A stretch of 64,000 bases of DNA from Ascoidea rubescens DSM 1968 (Eukaryota > Ascomycota > Saccharomycetes > Ascoideales > Ascoideaceae): NCBI RefSeq assembly GCF_001661345.1, contig NW_017962926.1:186001-250000 (forward strand), written 5' to 3'. A model generated the notes under the pieces. It saw only the letters and a list, made by a program, of their open reading frames with translations. It was not told where the DNA came from and did not search any database. Both the position numbers and the translations under genes were made by a program. Below, one piece after another: positions 1 through 8,507 of the stretch. Each line of letters opens with the position of its first letter. Position 1 is the stretch's first letter.

Positions 1-762
1 TTTTTTAATACATTTGGAGTGATAAATATGAGAACATGGTAGGCATGTCATTTTGCTCATTAAAGAGAAATTTTCTAAACATATTGAACAAAGATCAGCA
101 TCATCTTTATAATTGTCATATTCATCCTTATTTTTTGATTTACTGAAGATACCATTAATAGTATATTTATTTTTATTATTGTTATTATCATTATTGTTAT
201 TATCATTATTGTTGTCATTGTTGTTGTCATTATTGTTGTCACTATTGTTGTCATTATCAGATTTTTCTTTGATTTTGAAAATTTTATGAGCCTGATTTAA
301 ACCTTTGATTTTCAAACCCTTAAAAGTGGACTTAACCATTTTCAAATTATTAGAATTAAAACAATTAATAAGATCACTTTTTTTGTGTTGGTGTTTTAGT
401 TTTTTGTTTGAATTATTACGAGTTTTATACTTATAATAAAATATAGACAGTATATTTTTATCAAAATTTTTTCGGTATTTTATAAATCCCTGCTTATAAT
501 CAATTGAATTGAACTCATCCTCCAAGTCGTTGAAATCAAACATTCGATTGATTAGAATATGGTGTCTTATTTCATCATCAGCAGGTATATCCCTCTGAGG
601 AGGTGGCAAGTTTGCTTCTTCAACCAAGTTTTCCCATGTTTCAATTCTTTGATTTAAAGACTTGAAATCAAATAGATATTCTCTAGCAAAAAATGAGAAC
701 AAAGCCAAAATCAAGGTTATCTTCAAAACAGATAAAATGAAAAAAATGAATTCACCAAACAT
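1..762 (-). CDS. Membrane-anchored RING-H2 E3 ubiquitin ligase, partial (runs off the left edge)
   Basis: An uninterrupted frame runs leftward from ATG at 762 to the window edge (254 codons, no stop), so the C-terminus is missing. Residues about 5-25 are a strongly hydrophobic N-terminal segment, probably a membrane anchor. A charged region follows, then a run of alternating Asp and Asn codons (about 170-290 on the plus strand). At the edge there is a RING-H2 start: CSIC, then CSHIYHSKC, giving C-x2-C and C-x-H-x2-H-x2-C ligands. Only the last zinc pair lies outside the window. RING-H2 proteins with an N-terminal helix are usually E3 ligases on endomembranes; that role is inferred from family. 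I cannot assign a specific orthologue. Confidence 0.75.
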   Translation of the reverse strand, partial: MFGEFIFFILSVLKITLILALFSFFAREYLFDFKSLNQRIETWENLVEEANLPPPQRDIPADDEIRHHILINRMFDFNDLEDEFNSIDYKQGFIKYRKNFDKNILSIFYYKYKTRNNSNKKLKHQHKKSDLINCFNSNNLKMVKSTFKGLKIKGLNQAHKIFKIKEKSDNDNNSDNNNDNNNDNNNDNNNNDNNNNKNKYTINGIFSKSKNKDEYDNYKDDADLCSICLENFSLMSKMTCLPCSHIYHSKCIKK

Positions 763-1326
763 TTTGCTGGATGAACTTTAAACTATTGTAACTCTTGATT
801 TTATGCTCCATATACACTTTTCAGCAAAACAGCGATGATTTTGACTATAGCCCCTCTCCTGCTTTTTTCTTTTGGTTTGATTGCAGTATTTTTGTTGCTT
901 TGATTGTAGTATTTGGTTTTTATATCGTTTTGATATTCTGAATCAGCTTTGTCACTGAACCGGATCACCCTCCTTGATTTCAACTCCACGCCACACAAAA
1001 ATGGGCAGAAAAATGGGACAGGACCGTGTTTCGCTAGATTGGAGCCCTATCTTTGGCCCTATTTTTATTTCTACCCGCTCAGAAATTGGCTTGAATCTGA
1101 GGAAAGAAACCATACCACTGGTAAAATAGGGCTCGTTGACCAGGTGCTGTCTAGATATGATTATCCACGAATATGGACATAATCGGAACATACAGATAAA
1201 GGTAACTACTGTACAGAAGCACACATTGAGACCACAACTGTGGGGATGTTGAATTTTATATTTATAAATCATGCATTTGGTGTTTATTTGAATTTATATT
1301 TCTGAAAAAAATCTTGAATCTGAGTC
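763..1326. other. Intergenic: promoter of the RING-H2 gene and PBN1 3' flank
   Basis: This lies between the RING-H2 start and the PBN1 stop. Short overlapping frames exist on both strands (around 949-1272) but show no domain, no codon pattern and no family resemblance. I see no RNA gene or repeat in it. Confidence 0.5.
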
Positions 1327-2979
1327 TTAGTTTTGTTTTTTCGATGCCTTAACCAGCATTTTTCTTCTGTTCGTGATTAATTTAGCAAAAATGAAACCGA
1401 AAGATAATACCATGACAATTGATGTCACAATTCTCACAATACTAATGTCATTGAATTTTGGAACAGGAAGAGAATATTCATCCACCAAATACCCACCTTC
1501 TGTAAGTGTTTCTGCACTGTGTGTGGTTTCATTGACAGCACCTGATTTTAAATGAAAAAATATTGTGTTATCTGTAAAAAATGATTCGTAATTCAATTCT
1601 GATTTCAAATCCAACGGATTCCTCTTGCTATAGGTCTTTTGGTATTTTTCAACTAATTCTTCATAATCAGAAACTTTTAAATTATCATTTTGTTCGGCAT
1701 AAAATTTATTTAATTTATCAATTGATAACTCACAAGCCCAAAAGACCTCTGGTTTTTTCATAAAGTGCTTATTTGAATTCGAGCTATTTAATGATGGTTC
1801 CAAATATCTGAAATGAAGCGGTATCTCAATGCTGTTTTTTTTATTAATATCTGCCTGAAACAACCCAATAGATCCCCATTTGTCAATGCTATAAACTGGT
1901 TTTTCTAAATCGCTTTCTCCCCACAATCCAACTAATTTATAATTTTCTTTCTTAGAATTTTCAACTAATTGATACTTGTCAAAAAAAATCTCTTTGTTAG
2001 TTTCATAATATAAAAATAATTCACAGTCAAATATCTCTTTATTCATAGGCGCTTCATTAGAAAAGTCGCTAATTATAACATGATGTTTCTCATTCAATCC
2101 ATTAGGCTGTTTGAAAAATGATTCAAAATTTTGTTCTCTGTAAAATTTGTGACGTGGTTCAATACTGACCATTGTCTTTCTAACTTTCTTAATGCCCTTT
2201 TCTGGAAAATTTTTATTAAAATCATCAATTTTCAAATTATCTATAAATCCCAATAAAACTAAATCTTGATACTTGATTGATAATTTTTTATCAATTGAAA
2301 AAACTCCCAATTCTTTATCAATGTATTCTGAGATCATAATCATAGAATTAAAATTAATTCTAGGCCAGTATAAGGTAATAACCATATTGTTTTTGTCTTT
2401 AAATTTTCCATTATACTCAATTGAAAAACTGCTGATGGATAACAAATCCCTATTAAGTTTAGTTAAGCAATACTGTTTTTTACGATCAGATGATATTTGA
2501 TTATCATAATCACAAATTAAATTAGAAATGAATTTTGAAATTTCAGTTGGAACTTCAAAATTATTATCTTCGTGGTACTGAAAACTTAAAGGTGTTTGGA
2601 TGAAATTTTCAATAGATATATTTTTATTGTTATCAATGAAATTAAACAACTCATCAAAAGATGTGCTAGCATTAGCGCCATCTTTGGGTTTTAAGTAATA
2701 ATTTAATCCCGATGGAATATTTTTCGAAAACACTTCTGAATTCTTCGATGTTTCGTCAAAAGAGCTCCATTCAATCGAAAATTTGTCAATACCACTCAAT
2801 TTACTTAAATCGATTAGACTTGATGGAATAACAAATCTATCTTGCCTCTCGTACTCCCCATTTGGAACAAACCACTTGTTTTCTGATAAAACCAAACCCT
2901 CAAGAGGATCGTTTATATTAATTTTCTTATCGCCTTTATCATCAACCAACAATGTGATTCTTTGCTTGATTGTAGACAT
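1327..2979 (-). CDS. PBN1: Pbn1/PIG-X, subunit of GPI mannosyltransferase I
   Basis: A 550-residue protein starting at the first ATG (2979); the frame opens further upstream only from a non-ATG codon. It has the PIG-X layout: a large lumenal domain and one C-terminal membrane helix (about residues 513-535) followed by a short basic tail (NRRKMLVKASKKQ). The motif IPLHFRYLEPS near the end of the lumenal part is the family signature. In yeast, Pbn1 is the ER-membrane partner of Gpi14 and stabilises the enzyme adding the first mannose to the GPI precursor; it was also linked to vacuolar protease B processing. It is longer than S. cerevisiae Pbn1 (about 416 aa), probably from inserted loops rich in Asn and Lys. 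Confidence 0.85.
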   Translation of the reverse strand: MSTIKQRITLLVDDKGDKKININDPLEGLVLSENKWFVPNGEYERQDRFVIPSSLIDLSKLSGIDKFSIEWSSFDETSKNSEVFSKNIPSGLNYYLKPKDGANASTSFDELFNFIDNNKNISIENFIQTPLSFQYHEDNNFEVPTEISKFISNLICDYDNQISSDRKKQYCLTKLNRDLLSISSFSIEYNGKFKDKNNMVITLYWPRINFNSMIMISEYIDKELGVFSIDKKLSIKYQDLVLLGFIDNLKIDDFNKNFPEKGIKKVRKTMVSIEPRHKFYREQNFESFFKQPNGLNEKHHVIISDFSNEAPMNKEIFDCELFLYYETNKEIFFDKYQLVENSKKENYKLVGLWGESDLEKPVYSIDKWGSIGLFQADINKKNSIEIPLHFRYLEPSLNSSNSNKHFMKKPEVFWACELSIDKLNKFYAEQNDNLKVSDYEELVEKYQKTYSKRNPLDLKSELNYESFFTDNTIFFHLKSGAVNETTHSAETLTEGGYLVDEYSLPVPKFNDISIVRIVTSIVMVLSFGFIFAKLITNRRKMLVKASKKQN

Positions 2980-3188
2980 CTTTGTATTGCTAATTGACAA
3001 ATAACAATGTTGTGTTGTAGCCACTTATTTTCTCAAAACTGTTATTCCCACGATCGTGCGCATCCTGCTAGTTGAGGGTTATTGAAATATACATTTAACA
3101 CGGGTTTGTTTGGCAAGGTTCTATTACCAGATTACAACATATACTTATAAAATACGATACTAATACATTTACTATAATTATAACTATA

Positions 3189-4676
3189 CTAATTATATTG
3201 CATATAACGGCTTGTGGAGCTAAACTTGATATTTCCCTTGATGACTTTTTCAACTGCTGCAAGAAAATCTTTTTCAGTTGCAACTTTTCTTCTTGCTCTT
3301 ATCGCAAACATACCGGCTTCTGTGCAAACAGATCTTAATTCAGCCCCAGTAGAGTTTGGACACAATCTACTTATCAATTCCCATCTTATATCTCTTTCAC
3401 AGCTCATTGACTTGGAGTGAATCTTGAAAATACTAGTTCTTCCTTCTAAGTCAGGCAAGCTGAACTCAACTTTTCTATCAATTCTGCCTGGCCTCAATAA
3501 AGCAGGATCTAAAGTGTTTGGTCTATTTGTCGCAAACATAACCTTTATGTTGCCTCTTGCATCAAATCCATCTAATTGAGTAATTAACTCCAACATAGTT
3601 CTTTGAACTTCATTATCACCACCAGCACCATCATCGAATCTTACACCACCTATAGCATCAATTTCATCAAAAAAGATGATAGATGCATTATTAGTTCTTG
3701 CCATCTCAAATAACTCTCTGATCATTCTTGCACCTTCACCCACATACTTTTGAACCAATTCAGAACCAATAACACGAATGAAAGTGGCATCAGTTCTATT
3801 TGCAACAGCTCTAGCACACAAAGTTTTACCAGTACCTGGGGGACCGTACAATAATATACCCTTTGGTGGGTCAATCCCAAGAGTAACAAAACGATCACTG
3901 GATAAAAGAGGTAACTCAACCACTTCTTTCAACTTTTCGATTTGCTCTTTACAGCCTCCAATGTCACTATAGGTTACATCGGGTTTTTCTTCAACAGTCA
4001 TCATTGTTACTGAAGGATCAATTTTTGGTGGTAAAGGCAACATAATTTCATACTTGGTTCTATCCACACCAACTCTCATTCCCTCTTCTATATCGGTCGG
4101 AGAAACTTTTTCGCCTAAACCAACAACAAATTTTGCAATCTGTTTTAAGTTTATAACATATTTTGTCTTTTCGGTATTTGAAGTATTATTATTACCAAAA
4201 ACTCCGCCTAAAGCTGAGCTAAATAAATTATTAGCAGTGGTGGAGTTTGGATTAGCAAAATTAAATCTGTTGGAAGAACCAGTATTATTATCAGTGTTAT
4301 TAGCATCGGCACTATTAGTATTACTATTATCAGCACTAGAAGAAGGTTTGATAATTTTTGTACATCTTGCAACGTGTAATGGAGGATCATCACTCATTCT
4401 TTGGTTATCTGCCATGATATCCCATAGATGAGGAGGAGCCAAACCGGTGTCGCTTTCTTTCACGCCAACCTTTTCTTTTATTAAATCTTCAATGTCTTTA
4501 AGGTCCTTCTCTATTTTTTTCAAATTGGTTGCGTATGGAGCCAACCCATATGTTTTCAATACCTGAATATCGTCATCTGTCAATGGCACAATTTTTGCTT
4601 GTTTTTTCGAGTTTTCTGCGTCATCCTCATCAGGAACATAATTATATTTTTCCCAATTTTCATTGATTCTAGGCAT
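3189..4676 (-). CDS. RPT1: 26S proteasome regulatory ATPase Rpt1
   Basis: A 495-residue AAA ATPase of the proteasome base. The N-terminus (coiled coil about 50-70, then [11 protein letters not shown] and HLWDIM) matches the yeast Rpt1 subtype rather than the other Rpt proteins. The OB region is followed by the AAA domain with Walker A GPPGTGKT (about 278-285), Walker B IIFFDEID, sensor 1 ATNRP and arginine fingers in LLRPGRIDR. It ends in SRYMQYN, as in S. cerevisiae Rpt1. An Asn/Ser-rich insert (about 111-168) sits inside the OB region, where S. cerevisiae also has an Asn-rich insert, here with Phe-Gly-like dipeptides. It acts in the Rpt1-6 ring that unfolds and translocates ubiquitinated substrates. 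A near-match to the Rpn4 box lies upstream (4789-4797). Confidence 0.97.
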   Translation of the reverse strand: MPRINENWEKYNYVPDEDDAENSKKQAKIVPLTDDDIQVLKTYGLAPYATNLKKIEKDLKDIEDLIKEKVGVKESDTGLAPPHLWDIMADNQRMSDDPPLHVARCTKIIKPSSSADNSNTNSADANNTDNNTGSSNRFNFANPNSTTANNLFSSALGGVFGNNNTSNTEKTKYVINLKQIAKFVVGLGEKVSPTDIEEGMRVGVDRTKYEIMLPLPPKIDPSVTMMTVEEKPDVTYSDIGGCKEQIEKLKEVVELPLLSSDRFVTLGIDPPKGILLYGPPGTGKTLCARAVANRTDATFIRVIGSELVQKYVGEGARMIRELFEMARTNNASIIFFDEIDAIGGVRFDDGAGGDNEVQRTMLELITQLDGFDARGNIKVMFATNRPNTLDPALLRPGRIDRKVEFSLPDLEGRTSIFKIHSKSMSCERDIRWELISRLCPNSTGAELRSVCTEAGMFAIRARRKVATEKDFLAAVEKVIKGNIKFSSTSRYMQYN

Positions 4677-4788
4677 TGATGAGTGGTAACTAATTTATAA
4701 AAAGTGAATAGAAACTATTTGGCCGTTAATTGACAATTTTTCTGAAATAACTACTTGCTGTGCTGACAATTTTGGTGAATTAGAGGTG

Positions 4789-4797
4789 GGAGGCAAA
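4789..4797 (+). promoter_or_regulatory. PACE-like (Rpn4) element upstream of RPT1
   Basis: GGAGGCAAA lies 113 bp upstream of the RPT1 start and differs from the Rpn4 consensus GGTGGCAAA at one base. Proteasome genes of many yeasts carry this box in either orientation. A single 8/9 match is weak evidence by itself, but the position is right. Confidence 0.4.
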
Positions 4798-4963
4798 TGG
4801 AAGAAAGTATCTTAGTGGTTGAATCAGGGTAACTGAAAGATCCAGAGAGACGGATGCCATGCGCACCGAGCAGTATTTGCTATAAAGTACAGCTACATGT
4901 ATCGGCTTTTCAATTCGGCTTTTGATCGTTTTGACTATTTATTGTAAGGTGTTTATGACTGTC

Positions 4964-7367
4964 TTATGACTGTCCTCTTCTTTGAACATTCTTTCTAGGT
5001 TTCCATATTTTTCCTCCCTTTCCTGGGTTTGTATCCCAGCTGATAAATGGAATGCTGGATACTTTTTTGTTTTCTAATTCTTGATTTCTCTTATCTATTA
5101 AAATTCTTGGACAAATTTCATGAGAAGATAATTCAGTTCTACCTTTTATCAATACAAACTGGAATTTCTTTTCTTCTGAAATGCACTTTATTCTTTCAAT
5201 TAATTCATTAGGCATATATATATTAATGTACTTTTTTTCAATGTTTATTGAATGAACAGCAGCTAGCCCTAAAAACAGGACTGTACTCAAATCGTGGGAA
5301 TCCAGTTGGAAAAATGATGAAGGAATATTAATTGGCTCATTTTTTTTTTTGATAAAATAGTTAAAACTATCAGTTATAGATTGGTTTGACACACAATAGA
5401 TGCTTGAAACTGAACCATCTAAAATCAAGTTGGAACAGTTTTCTTCAACATTAATTCCAAAATCATTTAATAGGCTATAGCCGAAAATACCCTGGAATTG
5501 ATTTATGCTTTTGGAAAAATCGGAATAATAGGATATTTTGTATGGTGAATTAAAAATCAATGGCTCAAAATTGAAGCTTTTTTCCTTGATTTTATGAAAA
5601 TAAGATGCTAATTTAAATGTTCGATATTGTGTTGAAGTTATTTTGCATTTATTATTGGAACTTAAAAAGATACCATTTACTCTCAAGATCCTAGACAGAT
5701 TTGGAATGTTTATTGAGCTTAAGCCTCTGTGGTCGGTTACCTGTTTTTCCTGTTTATCATGGTTTTCAGTACAATTTTCCTTAAAAAACTCTTCCAATTC
5801 ATAGTTTCCCTCATTCTTGCCAGATTCATTTGAAAAATAAACGATGTGAGTTGGATTGATTATACTGACAATTTTATTTAAAATTTCGAAGCCATAGCCT
5901 TTAATATAGCCTGGGGTATTTATTAATAAAGGTATATCAAGATTGTAATGTTCTTTATTGTAATAATCAAATAAATTTTTAATTAGATAATAGTATCTAG
6001 AAAGGTTGTCTAGAGGGGAATTAAAGCCAAAATACTCATTTTTCAACAGTAAATCATCGCTCAAATTATATGATAGATTAGATAAGCCAATTATAGGAGA
6101 GTGATGTGTTGAATAAGATAATGAGTCTATGTAAGAGAAAATGGGCTGGCCTGGATCAATATCTAGAATTGATACGGGATTCTCAGTTGAAATTGAAATC
6201 TCTGAATGCAAGAAATGGTTGAGTAAATTCAATAGAAAAGTTGATTTACCGGAGTTTTTTGAGCCAATTACTAAAACTTTTGGAACAATACTGATAAAAT
6301 TGATTTGATTGTAAAAATTGGTCAAACTATTAATCGAGTCCAACATTGAATTAGATATTGAAATAGTTGATAAATAATTTGAAGAGGATCTTTTGGATTG
6401 CCATGAATATAAAATTGGAATAAATGAGTAGCCCAAAAAAGATTTCAAAAAGGGATTGTTATTAATCAAGTTGAATTCGCTGTTATCAGATCCATTGTTG
6501 TTTTTATCGCTACTATTATTACTATTACTGTAATTTTTGAACGATTTTAATAGAAAACTAGGAGAGTAAAATATGTCATTCATAAATGGAAATAGAAATT
6601 CATTAGAAGTTTCTAGACCTGTAAATAGATTTTTTACTTTAATGATCGTGACGAACTTAGAAGCATTGAAAAAGTGATAATTATCAGTTGGCATATCAAC
6701 AATAGCATTTGATTTATTAGAGCCTTGAGCTGAGTAAATTATAGAGAGAGAGTTAGAGATTGGTTGATAAATATCATATACTTTATTAGGAGAGGAATCA
6801 TAAATAATATTATTAACAGTTATTGCACCTTTGAGAACGATCAACGAAAACTGACCTTTAAAGATTATAGATTGGCCAACTTTTAAAGCAATTGTTACAG
6901 AATCATCCTCAAATATCACATTATCGCCATTGGGAATATAATTAGATAAAGCAATGGAATCATCATTGTTGTCGATATAATTGATACTTTTCAACAATGG
7001 TCTATTTGATTTTAGAGATTTCGGTGATTTTGAGACCTTGACTGGTTTTGATTCATTCAGCTGGCTTAAATTTTCATCTTTATTTTGAATAATAGTGCTA
7101 TCAATCACAGCTAAGGGACCTGACTCATCAGTGACTGGGAATTCAAAATCACTTCCAGAATCATCAGATTGGCTGCTATCATCGTTTATCTCTTCATCAG
7201 AGGAATACTGTTGATAAATCAAAGTATTAACATCGGCTTCGGACTTAATTAATCTCAACGATGCAAAAGCACTGACTGTGGATTTAGTAAATAAATTATG
7301 TTAATATATGGTTTTGCACACTGGAATATAATAAATTCATCAATAGTTTCATACCATTGTGGGACAT
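4964..7367 (-). CDS. GRC3: Polynucleotide 5'-kinase Grc3 (rRNA ITS2 processing), spliced
   Basis: Exon 1 is 7355-7367 (ATG TCC CAC AAT G) and exon 2 is 4964-7275, giving 774 residues. The long open frame has no ATG near its beginning, but a GTATGA...TACTAAA...CAG intron joins it to an upstream ATG in frame, giving MSHNVSAFASLRLIK; a SAFA-type N-terminus is common in fungal Grc3. The kinase P-loop GSKNSGKST is near residue 340, followed by the DIDPGQP motif. The C-terminus WKPRKNVQRRGQS resembles the end of S. cerevisiae Grc3 (VRKNVMRRGQ). Grc3 works with the nuclease Las1 to phosphorylate the 26S pre-rRNA end after ITS2 cleavage and also acts in Pol I termination. The N-terminal 100 residues are acidic and probably disordered. 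Confidence 0.92.
7276..7354 (-). other. GRC3 intron (79 bp)
   Basis: The donor is GTATGA after a 13-nt exon, the branch-like site is TACTAAA (7283-7289), and the acceptor is CAG ending at 7276. Removing it restores an ATG-initiated frame. The branch-to-acceptor distance is very short, as also in the COX9, SME1 and 58-kb gene introns of this window. Confidence 0.8.
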
Positions 7368-7769
7368 TTTATATTTTATCCACCATAACAGGTTGGAGCC
7401 AACTCAAAAACATGAAAAAAAAATGGGTTAAAAAATAAGCATCCATAGCAGTGAATTTGGGCAACGCGTGTAAATGCACATGTATACTGATAGTCGCCGA
7501 TATATTCAGTGACCACCAGTGTGGGTTCCTCAAGCCAGCAACCAATCACATTTTTTTTTTTACCAATGGATTTTCACCTGATTTTACTTTTTCAGCATGT
7601 TGGCTGGAATATATTAGCTGATATCACAAAGCTTCTGGATATCATTCATTTCTTTGATAGTTTTTTCCAATAAATTGCAACAAGCTCTGGTTTTTGATTG
7701 ATTTCTGATCGAACTTTTGTTAATTCTGGATTTTACCTCTTCTATACACATTTTTCACAATATACAACA
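7368..7769. promoter_or_regulatory. Divergent GRC3/COX12 promoter with a CCAAT box
   Basis: This is a 402-bp region between two divergent starts. CCAATCAC at 7542-7549 (CCAAT core 7542-7546) lies about 225 bp upstream of COX12. It fits the HAP2/3/4/5 site (CCAAT) that drives respiratory genes in yeasts. A poly-T tract (7551-7560) follows it. No other gene is visible. Confidence 0.55.
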
Positions 7770-8012
7770 ATGACTATCACTGGCCCTTTAACTACTGTTG
7801 GTTTTGATGCTCGTTTCCCAAATCAAAATCAAACTAAACACTGTTGGCAATCTTATGTTGACTACCACAAATGTATTAATGCTAAAGGAGAAGATTTTGC
7901 TCCATGTCAGATTTTCTGGAGAACCTACACTTCATTATGTCCTGTTGCATGGGTTGAAAGATGGGACGATCAAAGAGACAGTGGTACTTTCCCAGCCAAT
8001 TTGAATCCTTAA
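7770..8012 (+). CDS. COX12: Cytochrome c oxidase subunit VIb (Cox12)
   Basis: An 80-residue protein beginning at ATG 7770. It carries the twin CX9C (CHCH) signature: C-WQSYVDYHK-C and C-QIFWRTYTSL-C, the disulphide-stabilised helical hairpin of subunit VIb. The block VGFDARFPNQNQTKHCWQ is nearly identical to S. cerevisiae Cox12. The protein sits on the intermembrane-space face of complex IV, is imported by the Mia40 route (no cleavable presequence, as seen here), and helps mature the Cu-A site. In-frame sequence upstream of this ATG begins only at a non-ATG codon and is not conserved. Confidence 0.97.
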   Translation: MTITGPLTTVGFDARFPNQNQTKHCWQSYVDYHKCINAKGEDFAPCQIFWRTYTSLCPVAWVERWDDQRDSGTFPANLNP

Positions 8013-8507
8013 GCTATGTTTAATATTATATCTTTGTTTAATTGTTTTGATTTTATTTAGTATTTCAGAATCTACTATGTTTAAAATTAAAATTAAATTT
8101 GTGGTATCCATAATTCTATTTATTTTTATCTTTATTTTTCACTATTCCGTTTTACCTTTTGATATTATTAAATAATAAATGCATAAAATATTCAATAATG
8201 TTTTTAATTGAAATTTCATATTATCAATATACAAGTCTAACATTACAATCAAATAGCCAAAAAAATAACAACAAAAACAGATATATAAAAAAAATAGACA
8301 GTTGCAAAATATTGTTCTTTATTTATTCAAGTTTTTGTATAAGAATATCAAACATCCCAACAACAAAAAAAAATGCAAAACAAAATATGTATTTAACCTC
8401 TTTATATTGTAATCAAATTTATATAATTGATTATAATTACTAAAAAAATCACAGAAATGAATAAAAACTAAAGCTATTAAAGCTGTTTTTTTGTATATTG
8501 TCTCAAA
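8013..8507. other. Convergent COX12/NMA111 3' region
   Basis: An AT-rich 495-bp stretch between two gene ends. A 94-codon frame at 8159-8443 is low-complexity (Asn, Lys, Ile, Tyr) and looks like chance in AT-rich DNA. Nothing else is seen. Confidence 0.5.

Noticed and set aside
952-1272. 106-codon minus-strand and 77-codon plus-strand frames
   Set aside because: They overlap each other in a promoter region and show no domain.
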